A stretch of 64,000 bases of DNA. Source: Odoribacter splanchnicus DSM 20712 (GTDB taxonomy: Bacteria; Bacteroidota; Bacteroidia; Bacteroidales; Marinifilaceae). The position numbers and the translations under genes are program-made. Positions 36,859 through 45,674 of this stretch are shown piece after piece (positions within the stretch are counted from its first letter, which is position 1; each line of letters starts with the position of its first letter). Location of the stretch: contig NC_015160.1 in assembly GCF_000190535.1 (NCBI RefSeq), forward strand, positions 2,852,001 through 2,916,000, in the 5' to 3' direction. The notes beneath the pieces are model-generated. The model saw only the letters and a program-made list of their open reading frames with translations. It was not told where the DNA came from and searched no databases.

Positions 36859-38658
36859 TCATAAGGACTCTTCAGAAATCAGCATCAGTTCAATTATACA
36901 CTTTTTTTCTCCCTTTATATAGGAATAACAAACTTCCTCGCATTTTTTCAAAAGGAAGGAGAAAAACGGATGATCGGCCGGTAACATATTCCATAATTCC
37001 CGGGCTAAAGTCATTTCAGAAATGCGGGCACAAATCCCGTCATCACAACCGGCTTCCTTCGCCAAACCGATGATAAAATCGCGGTTCATAACTACATTCC
37101 GGCTATGCGTATCCCCATGCCCCTCGGCCAATTTCACCGCTTTGCCGATCATAATCCCCATCGTTACCCGCCCGATACCTTCCTCCTCTATGATTTTCAA
37201 AGTCTCTTCGATATAATTACCATAATGGACAAAAGCCTGAGGTATTATTTCAGGGAAACGTTCCCGGAGGATCCGCTCACTTTTAGCTCCCGAATTAATG
37301 ACGATATGCCGGCATCCCAATGCTTTAGCTACCTGTATTTCTTTACGGATGGTCGCAACGAAAGCTTCGGACGAAAAAGGACGGACCACTCCGGAAGTAC
37401 CGATAATGGAAATTCCCCCGACAATACCTAATTTCGGATTGAAAGTTTTGAGAGCCAGTTCTTCTCCATCGGGTACCGAAATCTCGATGACTACTCCTTG
37501 TTTCGGTATACGATGAGCTTCCAGAATTTTTTCTGTCTCGGCGGCCATCATCTTTCGGGGAGTCGGATTTATAGCCGGTTCTCCTATCTCCAAACCCAAT
37601 CCGGGCAAAGTTACGATACCTACTCCTTTCCCTGCGGCAAAACGAATACCGGTTTCTTTAGAAAGCATTACTTTTGCACAGATTTCCCGTTTATTAGTCA
37701 CGTCAGGATCATCTCCCGCGTCTTTGACCACCGTGCAGATTATACTCTGTCCGTCCTTCTCTGTACGGCTCACAGGCAATTCGACTTCTTCGCCGTCAGG
37801 TAGAGTGATCGTCACCTGATTCAACACTTCTCCCGTCAGCAGAGTCGATAAAGCCGCTTTTGCAGCAGCACAGGCACAGCTACCGGTCGTGAAACCACTA
37901 TGCAATGGATAAAATCCGGGCAACAGACGTTCTATGCGGTGCCGCAAACCATTGTTCCCGGTTACGACATAGAATCCCTCGGGCAATACCGGACGTTTGA
38001 TCACGACAACCGGAATACCTGATTTCCGGGCAGCTTCGACCTTTTCACGGAAATAACCGGACCGGCCGCTCTCCTTGGTCAGGATAGCATCGGGGCGTAA
38101 TTGCAATAACACCCCCCTTTCCTCTTTTCCCTCTTCCCAAAAAATCAGCTTCCCTGCCGGAAATCCATATTTTAAAGCCAATTGCCGGGACTCCGGCCGA
38201 TCGAGTACCCGGAACCAACAAGGATTTTCCAACCAATAAGCCTTCAATTTAGGTATGGTCTGCACACCGGACAAGGCCAGTAAATTCCGTATTCCCTGAT
38301 TTTTCAACCATACACAAGCTTCTGCATACGAATCACACCAGATCAGGTCCGGATCACGGGGAGGATAAATCCGTTCGTAACGAACAACCGGAATATTCAA
38401 TTCTTCAGCAGCTTGTCCTATATTCTTGTGCAGTTGTTCGGCAAACGGATGAGCAGCATCTACCAACAATTGAATCCCATGTTCCCGGCAGAAATCGATC
38501 ATCTCTTTCACTTCCATAGCTCCCGCCAGCCGAATGCCGTGTATACACTCCACTTGCTGTCCGTTTCCCCGGGTTGAATAATAATAAGTTTGCCCGGCTT
38601 CATCCAAAGTCTCTACTGCAGCCCTACCTTCTGTAGTTCCACCAAATACCAATATCAT
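36859..38658 (-). CDS. cobK-cbiD: Fused precorrin-6A reductase and cobalt-precorrin-5B C1-methyltransferase
   Basis: 599 residues. Residues 1 to about 250 are CobK/CbiJ (VFGGTTEGRAA at 4-14, LVDAAHPFAEQLHKN, LTKESGRSGYFREKVEAA), which reduces the ring. From about 252 on it is CbiD (HSGFTTGSCACAAAKAAL, VKDAGDDPDVTNKREI, IIGTSGVVRPFSSEA), the C1-methyltransferase of the early-cobalt route. Last gene of the corrin operon. Its ATG (38656-38658) lies only 14 bp after the transposase element's inverted repeat, so its ribosome-binding region was set by that insertion. Confidence 0.93.
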   Translation of the reverse strand: MILVFGGTTEGRAAVETLDEAGQTYYYSTRGNGQQVECIHGIRLAGAMEVKEMIDFCREHGIQLLVDAAHPFAEQLHKNIGQAAEELNIPVVRYERIYPPRDPDLIWCDSYAEACVWLKNQGIRNLLALSGVQTIPKLKAYWLENPCWFRVLDRPESRQLALKYGFPAGKLIFWEEGKEERGVLLQLRPDAILTKESGRSGYFREKVEAARKSGIPVVVIKRPVLPEGFYVVTGNNGLRHRIERLLPGFYPLHSGFTTGSCACAAAKAALSTLLTGEVLNQVTITLPDGEEVELPVSRTEKDGQSIICTVVKDAGDDPDVTNKREICAKVMLSKETGIRFAAGKGVGIVTLPGLGLEIGEPAINPTPRKMMAAETEKILEAHRIPKQGVVIEISVPDGEELALKTFNPKLGIVGGISIIGTSGVVRPFSSEAFVATIRKEIQVAKALGCRHIVINSGAKSERILRERFPEIIPQAFVHYGNYIEETLKIIEEEGIGRVTMGIMIGKAVKLAEGHGDTHSRNVVMNRDFIIGLAKEAGCDDGICARISEMTLARELWNMLPADHPFFSFLLKKCEEVCYSYIKGEKKCIIELMLISEESL

Positions 38659-38672
38659 TTTTACCTTTTTAA

Positions 38673-38700
38673 AACAAAGGGACGGGGGTAATGTTTCATT
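38673..38700 (+). repeat. Left 28-bp inverted repeat of the RAYT element
   Basis: Pairs with 39480-39507 with one mismatch (G versus A in the GGGG-G/A-TAATG part). It lies between the transposase stop codon and the 14-bp leader of cobK-cbiD. Confidence 0.88.
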
Positions 38701-39425
38701 TACAAACGATGGATTATACCTAAACTGATCCCTGTAATACGGGCAAGTTGCCGTAATCCAATGTTCGGATTCTGTTTCAATACTTTCAGCACCTGTCTCT
38801 GTTCAACTTTAGTTAAAATCTCAAAACTTTCCCCTTCCAACATTTCTTCTAACAATTTCCGGACCTCATGATCTTTAAATTGATATCCCGCTTCCATGAA
38901 TTCCCCGTCTTCATCTTCTAACATATAGGCCTGAAAATCTGCTTTACTATCGAAAAACAAAGTTAAAAATTCAGTGGAAACAAAAGAATCCACCGGATTA
39001 AAATATACCGAATAACTGTTCCACCGGTATTCCGAAATTTTATGACACAAACCTGCTTTCAAGGGATTTTGCAGCACATACCGAAAACAACGCAACAAGT
39101 AACCCTGATCTTCAATGACCTCACTTTTAAAACGATCTTGAAAAAGATAACCCTCCCGTTCATATTTATGATTAAACCATATCGCATACGCCGTCAAAAT
39201 CCGATGAATATAAAAACTCAAGCGACTGGTTTTTACGATAAGATGAATGTGATTATCCATCAAACAAAAACAGTACACTTTGAAAAATTCACCAGCCTGT
39301 GATTTCAAAAGATCGAGAAACATCCGTCGATCAGCATCTTCATGGAATATCAACATACGATTAACACCACGTTGGATGACGTGGTATACACCTGTATTGG
39401 ACTGTTGACGAGCCTGCCGGGACAT
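38700..39425 (-). CDS. REP-associated tyrosine transposase (IS200/Y1-like)
   Basis: 241 residues. N-terminal YHVIQRGVNRMLIF, HUH metal motif NHIH (His59, His61) in CLMDNHIHLIV, and candidate nucleophile Tyr116 in RCFRYVLQNPLKAGL. A C-terminal helix-turn-helix is seen near 205-241 (LKQNPNIGLRQLARITGISL). RAYTs bind and cleave short palindromic repeats. Presence of both inverted repeats suggests the element is intact. Translation would occur within the corrin operon mRNA. Confidence 0.93.
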   Translation of the reverse strand: MSRQARQQSNTGVYHVIQRGVNRMLIFHEDADRRMFLDLLKSQAGEFFKVYCFCLMDNHIHLIVKTSRLSFYIHRILTAYAIWFNHKYEREGYLFQDRFKSEVIEDQGYLLRCFRYVLQNPLKAGLCHKISEYRWNSYSVYFNPVDSFVSTEFLTLFFDSKADFQAYMLEDEDGEFMEAGYQFKDHEVRKLLEEMLEGESFEILTKVEQRQVLKVLKQNPNIGLRQLARITGISLGIIHRL

Positions 39426-39479
39426 TTTTTTGCCAATTTAACTACAAGTTAAATTTACAAAAAAAATTCCAGAAAACAA

Positions 39480-39507
39480 AATGAAACATTATCCCCGTCC
39501 CTTTGTT
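39480..39507 (-). repeat. Right 28-bp inverted repeat of the RAYT element
   Basis: Overlaps the 3' end of cbiG-cobM: its sequence encodes that protein's last five residues (TKGRG) and supplies the TAA stop at 39489-39491. Confidence 0.88.
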
Positions 39508-41315
39508 CCACGAAACAGGTGGGTGAAATGGCTGGAGTAGAGTTTTGACAAACCTTCCCGGTTACCGATTGCTTCGCCGACTACAATCATGGTGGTCAAG
39601 GTCAAATTGTTCTCTTTCATTATTGCCGCCAAATTACGGAGTTCGCCCCGGAAAATCTTTTCGTCTTTCCAGGTCAGGTGATAACAGGCTGCCACAGGAG
39701 TCTCGGGAGGATAACATTCCAGTAATTCACGCTGTACTTCTTCGGCAATCGAAGCACTCAGGAAAATGCACATCGTGCTTTGTGACCGGGCCAACAGATG
39801 GAGTTTTTCCTTTTCCGGCATCGGTGTACGCCCCTCTCCACGGGTGAGAATAATACTCTGAACCTTTTCAGGTATGGTAAACTGTGAACGCAATGCAGCA
39901 GCAGCAGCCAGGAAAGAAGAGATTCCCGGTGTAATCCGGTAACGCATACCGTACCGGTCGAAAAAGGCCATTTGCTCCTGGATAGCCCCATAAATACAAG
40001 GATCCCCGGTATGTAACCGGACAATAAATAATCCCCGGTCATAAAACTCTTTCATCAATGCAAATTGCTCTTCCAGGGTCATGGAAGCCGAGCTACGCAC
40101 AGTCGCCCCCGGCTTTGCATAATAAGTAAGCTCGATTGGCACCAGACTTCCTGCATAAAGAATTAAATCGGCTTTTTCCAATAACCTTTTCCCCCGGACA
40201 GAAACCAGTTCCGGATCACCGGGACCTGCCCCGACGATCTCGATAAAACCGCTTCGTTCCGCCTCTCTATCCAGAGCAACGGCAAAAGTAAAATCATTCC
40301 CCGGAGTAACCTGTCCCTTCTGTTTTTCCAGCAATAATTTCGTATTCCCGGCACTTTTCAAAGCAGTTGCTTCGGAAACACTACAGGCGCCTGTCACCTC
40401 GAATACCTTCCCGGAGGGATTCGGTACTTCTATATCCTTCAGTTCCTCAGGCCTGTAAATCTGCATTTTAGCAGACAGATTCCGAACCAGATCGGCGACC
40501 ATAGGTTCATCTTTTTTCAACTCAATAGTTGTCACTACCTTAACAGCTAAAGGAGAAAGTCCATGCCGTTTCAATTCATCACCAATATAAGCCCAAATAC
40601 CGGTCGGGTTACACTGCTTACGGCATCCTACCCCCAAATGAAGTACAGCCGGATGATAATATAAAATCGGTGTTTCACATTCATACAAACAGGGAGTAAC
40701 GGCAATAATCAGCTCATAACGTCCTGCCGGAATATCCTCGAAATGATAATAGATATCCACATGGGCTGGTCGTGAATGTTCGAGCCGGTCGGTTCCCTCA
40801 TCGCGTATATCCAACAACAGGGCCGTCGGCCGCTGGTTGACGAAAATGGAAATCAGCTCATTCAAGGAACGCCGGTATTCCATTTTCCAGCCATTCTCTT
40901 TACCTAACAAATCCAAAGCCCATAATCCGGTATTATCACTTTGGGTCGTAACCACAGGCTGAGCCCCTAATATACGGGCTAACCGTTCGGTCAGGGCATT
41001 TGCGCCACCGACATGGCCGGCCAGAACCGACACAACAAAATGTCCGGTAGCGTCCACATTGACTACGGCAGGATCTGCATATTTCGAAGTCACACAAGGA
41101 GCGATCGCCCGTACACAAATTCCCATCGCCCCGATAAAAACAAAAGCTTCGTAATCCCCGAAATGCCTTAAGGTAAAATCAGTGATCGAATCGATCCGGA
41201 CACACCCGCTCCGTTCCGATACAGAGAACAGGTCCACTTCCTTACCTAGTTCTTCCCGGATAATTCCGGCAGTTCGTGCCCCGGCATCCGAAGCGATTAT
41301 CATAGCTGTTTTCAT
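39489..41315 (-). CDS. cbiG-cobM: Fused cobalt-precorrin-5A hydrolase and precorrin-4 C11-methyltransferase
   Basis: 608 residues from the ATG at 41313-41315 (MKTAMIIASDAG); another ATG at 41330 adds 5. Residues 1 to about 335 are CbiG (FIGAMGICVRAIAP, VSVLAGHVGGANALTERLA, HLGVGCRKQCNPTGIWAYIG), which opens the lactone ring. From about 355 (FIEIVGAGPGDPELVSVRGK, LHTGDPCIYGAIQEQMAFF, PGISSFLAAAAAL) it is CobM/CbiF, which methylates C11. The C-terminus is completed by the mobile element's inverted repeat. Adjacent steps of the early-cobalt route are thus fused. Confidence 0.93.
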   Translation of the reverse strand: MKTAMIIASDAGARTAGIIREELGKEVDLFSVSERSGCVRIDSITDFTLRHFGDYEAFVFIGAMGICVRAIAPCVTSKYADPAVVNVDATGHFVVSVLAGHVGGANALTERLARILGAQPVVTTQSDNTGLWALDLLGKENGWKMEYRRSLNELISIFVNQRPTALLLDIRDEGTDRLEHSRPAHVDIYYHFEDIPAGRYELIIAVTPCLYECETPILYYHPAVLHLGVGCRKQCNPTGIWAYIGDELKRHGLSPLAVKVVTTIELKKDEPMVADLVRNLSAKMQIYRPEELKDIEVPNPSGKVFEVTGACSVSEATALKSAGNTKLLLEKQKGQVTPGNDFTFAVALDREAERSGFIEIVGAGPGDPELVSVRGKRLLEKADLILYAGSLVPIELTYYAKPGATVRSSASMTLEEQFALMKEFYDRGLFIVRLHTGDPCIYGAIQEQMAFFDRYGMRYRITPGISSFLAAAAALRSQFTIPEKVQSIILTRGEGRTPMPEKEKLHLLARSQSTMCIFLSASIAEEVQRELLECYPPETPVAACYHLTWKDEKIFRGELRNLAAIMKENNLTLTTMIVVGEAIGNREGLSKLYSSHFTHLFRGTKGRG

Positions 41316-41346
41316 TGTATTTATTATCATATTTAATTAGCTACAA

Positions 41347-42519
41347 TTATAATTCAATTATATTCTCATCCAATAAAGTCATTTTTTCCACACCGGAATC
41401 TGTCACTAAAAATGTATTTTCAATTCCCACGGCTCCGATTCCTGCCAATACGAACTTCGGTTCAAAAGCAAAAGTCATTCCCGGTTGTAGTATATCCTTC
41501 GAGCGGGTGGTCAATACAGGCAATTCATTTATTTCCAATCCAACGCCATGTCCGACGAATTTTGCCTGAAAACGGGTACCCATAAAACAATCCTCCAACC
41601 CTTCTTGTCCGGCCATTGCCAAAGCATCCCGATACAATTCGGCACAGGGCACCCCGGGTTTTGCCGTTCGTTCCATGCGAGCCTGTATTTCCAAAGCGAC
41701 ACGATGCACCCGGTAGGCCCGGTCCGGTAATTTCCCGATTGAAAACACCCGGGTCATATCCGTTTGATAGGCGGTATAGTTTCCCGACATATCCGCCATT
41801 ACCGTAGTTCCTTCCTCCAACAAAGTCCCGTTCGCTCCCAAAGGCCCCGAAGCATGCATTCCCGTTCCCCCCAAGGCAAAGTCAAAAGGGGAAGGTTCTC
41901 CGGCATTTTCTCCTGCCAACAGACTTCCCATAAAGATATCCATATTCGAACCAAAAGCCCGGAAATAACCCAGGGAACCATGCATCCGCATCCGCTTTTC
42001 AATCTCGATCTGCAATTCAACATCCCTCATCCCAGGCCGGTAACAGGCCGGAATCTCACGATAAACCGCCTCATGCCTCCTGGCAGAGATACGCATTTGC
42101 TCTATTTCCCAAGGCGTTTTGATCATTCGGATGTGCCGTATCAGGGCAGAAGCGTTACCCGTTGCTTCAGCCCGGAATACATGTTGCAAACGGATACATT
42201 CATTATAAGAAAGCTCGTCCTCCTCAAGAAGTAGCTTGCGGGGCATTGCCAGATTCAGGTCCCGAAAAAGTTCCGGCATTTGTTCCGGTTTCCGGATAAC
42301 ATGTACCTGATTTGTTTCGGGTACAGTCAGTCGTTTGACAAACCAATAAGGCCGTCCCTCCGCCGGAAGATAAAAATAACCGTTAAACACCTGCCCTGAC
42401 ACATAGTACAAATTCATATTCATCGTCAGCAAACATCCATCAGCTTCTTCCTGCCGCATAGCCTGCTGAATCCGTCGCCATTTCAACTCCAACTCGTTCT
42501 CCATTTGCTTTCTTTCCAT
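41347..42519 (-). CDS. M24-family metallopeptidase (Xaa-Pro peptidase-like)
   Basis: 390 residues. N-terminal creatinase-like domain (to about 150), then a pita-bread catalytic domain. The metal ligands can be read: Asp in VMADMSGNY, Asp in QTDMTRVF, His in VGHGVGLEINELP, Glu in FAFEPKFVL, Glu in GIENTFLV. It probably cleaves N-terminal Xaa-Pro bonds in the cytoplasm, since no signal peptide is seen. It sits 6 bp from the NRAMP gene inside the corrin operon, with no known step in B12 synthesis. Confidence 0.9.
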   Translation of the reverse strand: MERKQMENELELKWRRIQQAMRQEEADGCLLTMNMNLYYVSGQVFNGYFYLPAEGRPYWFVKRLTVPETNQVHVIRKPEQMPELFRDLNLAMPRKLLLEEDELSYNECIRLQHVFRAEATGNASALIRHIRMIKTPWEIEQMRISARRHEAVYREIPACYRPGMRDVELQIEIEKRMRMHGSLGYFRAFGSNMDIFMGSLLAGENAGEPSPFDFALGGTGMHASGPLGANGTLLEEGTTVMADMSGNYTAYQTDMTRVFSIGKLPDRAYRVHRVALEIQARMERTAKPGVPCAELYRDALAMAGQEGLEDCFMGTRFQAKFVGHGVGLEINELPVLTTRSKDILQPGMTFAFEPKFVLAGIGAVGIENTFLVTDSGVEKMTLLDENIIEL

Positions 42520-42525
42520 CTATCT

Positions 42526-43794
42526 TCAAAACATACTGATAAATAACATCACATTCAATACGGTCACAATCCCTCCCAAAATATATAAGATCCATTTTGT
42601 AGAAGTCCGGTTTTTATATTTACCCATGACTTTCCCGGAAGAAGTCAGATATACCTGCAGGAAAATCGTAACGGGCAACTGAATACTCAGGATCATTTGG
42701 GAATAGATGAGTCCCATAAACGGATTAGAAACCAGCATGATAATAATCAATGCCATCACCAGTGAAAGCAATACCCCCCAACGGGAATGACTGTCTTTGA
42801 TGTCGTAAGGCTCCCGGTAAATGCCGGCAAAGATCGAACCGGCAGCCATTCCCGAAGTAATGGTCGAAGCGATGCCGGCAAACAACAAAGCCACGGCAAA
42901 AATCACAGCGGCATTATTTCCTAAAAGCGGTTGCAATAAAGCACTGGCATCCTGTAACTCATTGACCGTACTACCGCTTTTGAAAAAAGTGGCTGCCGCC
43001 AATAGGATCATGGCACTATTGATTGCCCAACCGATCATCATGGATAAGAAAGTATCCCAAAACTCATAACGCAACTGCCTGCGAATCACTTTATCGTCTT
43101 CCAGATTCCATTGCCGGCTCTGGATTACCTCCGAATGGAGAAAAAGATTATGCGGCATCACCACAGCTCCCAAAACACTCATGATCACGACCATCGAACC
43201 TTTAGGAAAAGAAGGAGTCACCCACGCGAGAACCGCTTCTCCCCAATCGATATGTACCAGGGACAGTTCGTAAATAAAAGATAATCCGATAATAGACACA
43301 AAAGCGATGATCCAACGCTCGATCACCCGATAGGAATTGGTAAAAAGCATAATACATACGAAAACGGTAGTCAATATAGCTCCGATCCGCACCGGAATAC
43401 CGAACAACATTTCCAAAGCGATCGCTCCTCCCAAAATTTCGGCCAGGGAGGTGGACACCGAAGCTCCCATAGCCGTCCACAATATCATTTTAGCATATTT
43501 CGGCCGGATATAGGTCATGGTGGCTTCGGAAAGACACAGCCCGGTAGCAATCCCCAAGTGAGCCACATTGTGCTGCAAAATGATCAACATGACCGTAGAC
43601 AACGATACCATCCACAAAAGGGTATAACCATAATCGGCACCGGCAGCCAGATTCGAAGCCCAATTCCCCGGATCGATAAATCCCACAGTAACCAATAAAC
43701 CGGGACCGATATATTTTAAAATCTCCAGTCCTCCTAACCGGGGATGGTGTTTTGCCGTTTTCAACGACTTACGGATAAAGTGAAACATAAACAT
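42526..43794 (-). CDS. NRAMP-family divalent metal transporter
   Basis: 422 residues, about 11 membrane helices. Helix 1 carries GFIDPGNWASN (Asp41-Pro-Gly-Asn44) and helix 6 carries AVVMPHNLFLH (Ala210, Met213, His215), the canonical transition-metal site rather than the altered site of Mg/Al relatives. It imports a divalent metal with protons. Its place between cbiET and the M24 gene in a cobalamin operon suggests Co2+ supply, although Mn2+ and Fe2+ are the usual substrates of the family. Confidence 0.9.
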   Translation of the reverse strand: MFMFHFIRKSLKTAKHHPRLGGLEILKYIGPGLLVTVGFIDPGNWASNLAAGADYGYTLLWMVSLSTVMLIILQHNVAHLGIATGLCLSEATMTYIRPKYAKMILWTAMGASVSTSLAEILGGAIALEMLFGIPVRIGAILTTVFVCIMLFTNSYRVIERWIIAFVSIIGLSFIYELSLVHIDWGEAVLAWVTPSFPKGSMVVIMSVLGAVVMPHNLFLHSEVIQSRQWNLEDDKVIRRQLRYEFWDTFLSMMIGWAINSAMILLAAATFFKSGSTVNELQDASALLQPLLGNNAAVIFAVALLFAGIASTITSGMAAGSIFAGIYREPYDIKDSHSRWGVLLSLVMALIIIMLVSNPFMGLIYSQMILSIQLPVTIFLQVYLTSSGKVMGKYKNRTSTKWILYILGGIVTVLNVMLFISMF

Positions 43795-43810
43795 TCATTT
43801 AAATTCAATT

Positions 43811-44998
43811 TTACGCCTCTGCACAAGCTTTCAATACCGTTATCGGATTGTGATCGTCCACAGCGATCCGGCATTCGTCCGTCAGACGGAAACCGGACCG
43901 GACCGCTTCCTGACGAAATAAATTCAGACTCTCTTCGGAAACCGAATTAAAAACGACAATACCTCCTACAGGCATAATACCGGCTAATATCGTCAGGATA
44001 CGGGCAAGTTTTCCACCGTGTCCACCGATAAAAACAGCATCAGGAACCGGATAAACCGATAAATCGGCTTCTGTAAAATCACCGATAACTCCCGTTATTC
44101 CCGGAGTACCGAATTTCCGGCTATTCTTTTCAAGCAATTCACGCCCTTCCTCCCGAACTTCAAAAGCCGTGATATGCAAATGAGGAAATTGCAATTTGGC
44201 CTCGACAGACACGGAACCTGTACAAAAACCGATATCCCAGAAGCTATGCCGGTTATGTAAATCCAGCATACTGAGTGTAAGTAAACGGACAGGCATCTTG
44301 GTAATCATTTTAGCACGCCCGTCCAATAGACAAAATCGATTTTCAGGAATACCGAAAGGGCGGCTCCGCAGCCCGGTCCTTTCAAGCATCAGACAATTCG
44401 GAAACGCAAAATCCGAACGCAACACCTCAGGCAATTCCATCGTCCGTACCCGTTCGGTCACATTTCCCAGCATTTCACCGATATGCATCCGGTAGCCGGC
44501 ATACCCGTATTCCAACATACGCCCGGCAATCGCTACCGGAGTATGCTGACGGTCGGTCAACACCCCGATCTTTTCCTTTCCTGCAATCAAAGCCCGGTCG
44601 AACTCATGCCACGGACGCCCCGTAAGGGAAACGACCTCCATATCCTGATAAGGAATGACCAAACGATGAGCCAGCATTTGTAAAGAATTGAACCAGGGGA
44701 AGACTTGTATCTCCGCTTCCGGTAAACGGCTCTTTACCGTATTGGCAAATCCGAAAAAAAGCGGATCACCCGAGGCAAAAACCACCACTTCGCAATAAGC
44801 GGCATATTTCTCAAAAACCTCCTCCAGAGGTACGGTGATATCGATCCAAACATACTGTTCCGGCAGACGGTCGCGCATTAACTCATAATGACGCTTCCCC
44901 CCGGAAAATACCCGATGAGTTGTAATGATCTCCCGAACTTCAGCCTGAAATTCCCTTTGGCCATTATCGTCGATGCCTATGATATAGAATTTTTTCAT
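43811..44998 (-). CDS. cbiET: Fused precorrin-6B C5,C15-methyltransferase/decarboxylase
   Basis: 395 residues. The N-terminal ~200 residues are the tetrapyrrole methylase CbiE (VVVFASGDPLFFGFANTVKS, EVVSLTGRPWHEFDRALIAG). From about 215 the CbiT half has the SAM motif SFWDIGFCTGSVSVEAKLQF and DAVFIGGHGGKLARIL. Together they methylate C5 and C15 and decarboxylate the acetate chain at C12. Located between the CAT-like and NRAMP genes. Confidence 0.93.
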   Translation of the reverse strand: MKKFYIIGIDDNGQREFQAEVREIITTHRVFSGGKRHYELMRDRLPEQYVWIDITVPLEEVFEKYAAYCEVVVFASGDPLFFGFANTVKSRLPEAEIQVFPWFNSLQMLAHRLVIPYQDMEVVSLTGRPWHEFDRALIAGKEKIGVLTDRQHTPVAIAGRMLEYGYAGYRMHIGEMLGNVTERVRTMELPEVLRSDFAFPNCLMLERTGLRSRPFGIPENRFCLLDGRAKMITKMPVRLLTLSMLDLHNRHSFWDIGFCTGSVSVEAKLQFPHLHITAFEVREEGRELLEKNSRKFGTPGITGVIGDFTEADLSVYPVPDAVFIGGHGGKLARILTILAGIMPVGGIVVFNSVSEESLNLFRQEAVRSGFRLTDECRIAVDDHNPITVLKACAEA

Positions 44999-45032
44999 TT
45001 ATCTCTATTTTCATTCCGGATTCATCAGAAAA

Positions 45033-45662
45033 CTATCGGTCCAACAATCGCTGGAACTCCTTCAAATACAATCCGATCTGATAGCCGCTGACAAAACCGT
45101 GGTTAACCGATAAAGCCACCGGCATGATCCGCTTACCTTCCCGTTCTTCTATCTTACCGAAAGTAAAAATCGGAATATTCTGGTGAGGTTCTCCGGGAAT
45201 AGCAAGTTGTACATTTGTAAAACGATACCAGGGATTCACACTGATCAACAAAATATCCCTACCTTGTCCGGCCTCATTATGTACCTCTCCTTCTCCACGC
45301 TTTGCAGCCTCGATAAGAGGCCGGGCAGCAGCCAGGAAATCTTCGAATGTTTCTATCGCAGGCAAACGGACAGAACGATAACTGCCGTCGGCATTTTGTA
45401 CAGGCGTAAATAAATCGATTCGTTCATAAAGTATGACCTCTTCTCCTACTTGCCGGTAATGAAATTCCTCGATGCGATTAGCCGCCGTTACAGCTGCATG
45501 CATATAATACAATGAAAAGGGCTGTTGTCGTTCTTTTGCCTTCCGGTAAGCCGTCGTACAATCCACCTCAACCGTAACAGAAATCATCGGATTAAGAAAA
45601 GTCCTGAAAAACAGGTATTCTTCTTTCCGTGTCCAATTTTGTATATCGATTACCTTATCCAT
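45033..45662 (-). CDS. Chloramphenicol-acetyltransferase-like acyltransferase
   Basis: 209 residues, the CAT trimer fold. N-terminal NWTRKEEYLFF matches the CAT opening. The active-site segment is LSVNHGFVSGYQIGLYL, in which catalytic His188 is kept, but the first His of the HHxxxDG motif is Asn187 and the structural Asp is Ser192. The acyl acceptor is therefore unclear and chloramphenicol resistance should not be assumed. It lies 12 bp downstream of cobJ-cbiC and 34 bp upstream of cbiET. Confidence 0.85.
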   Translation of the reverse strand: MDKVIDIQNWTRKEEYLFFRTFLNPMISVTVEVDCTTAYRKAKERQQPFSLYYMHAAVTAANRIEEFHYRQVGEEVILYERIDLFTPVQNADGSYRSVRLPAIETFEDFLAAARPLIEAAKRGEGEVHNEAGQGRDILLISVNPWYRFTNVQLAIPGEPHQNIPIFTFGKIEEREGKRIMPVALSVNHGFVSGYQIGLYLKEFQRLLDR

Positions 45663-45674
45663 CCTACACCATCT

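Larger units (their letters stand above)
38673..39507 (-). mobile_element. RAYT element with 28-bp inverted terminal repeats inside the corrin operon
   Basis: An 835-bp unit: a single transposase gene bounded by 28-bp inverted repeats (38673-38700 and 39480-39507) that differ at one base. The repeat contains AAAGGGACGGGG and TAATGTTTCATT. The left repeat reaches the transposase stop codon; the right one is 54 bp from its ATG. It lies co-directional between cbiG-cobM and cobK-cbiD. No target-site duplication is obvious, as expected for Y1 HUH transposases. Confidence 0.88.

Noticed and set aside
45033..45662. Chloramphenicol resistance gene
   Set aside because: The fold is CAT-like but the HHxxxDG motif is degenerate and the context is biosynthetic, so a resistance call is not justified.
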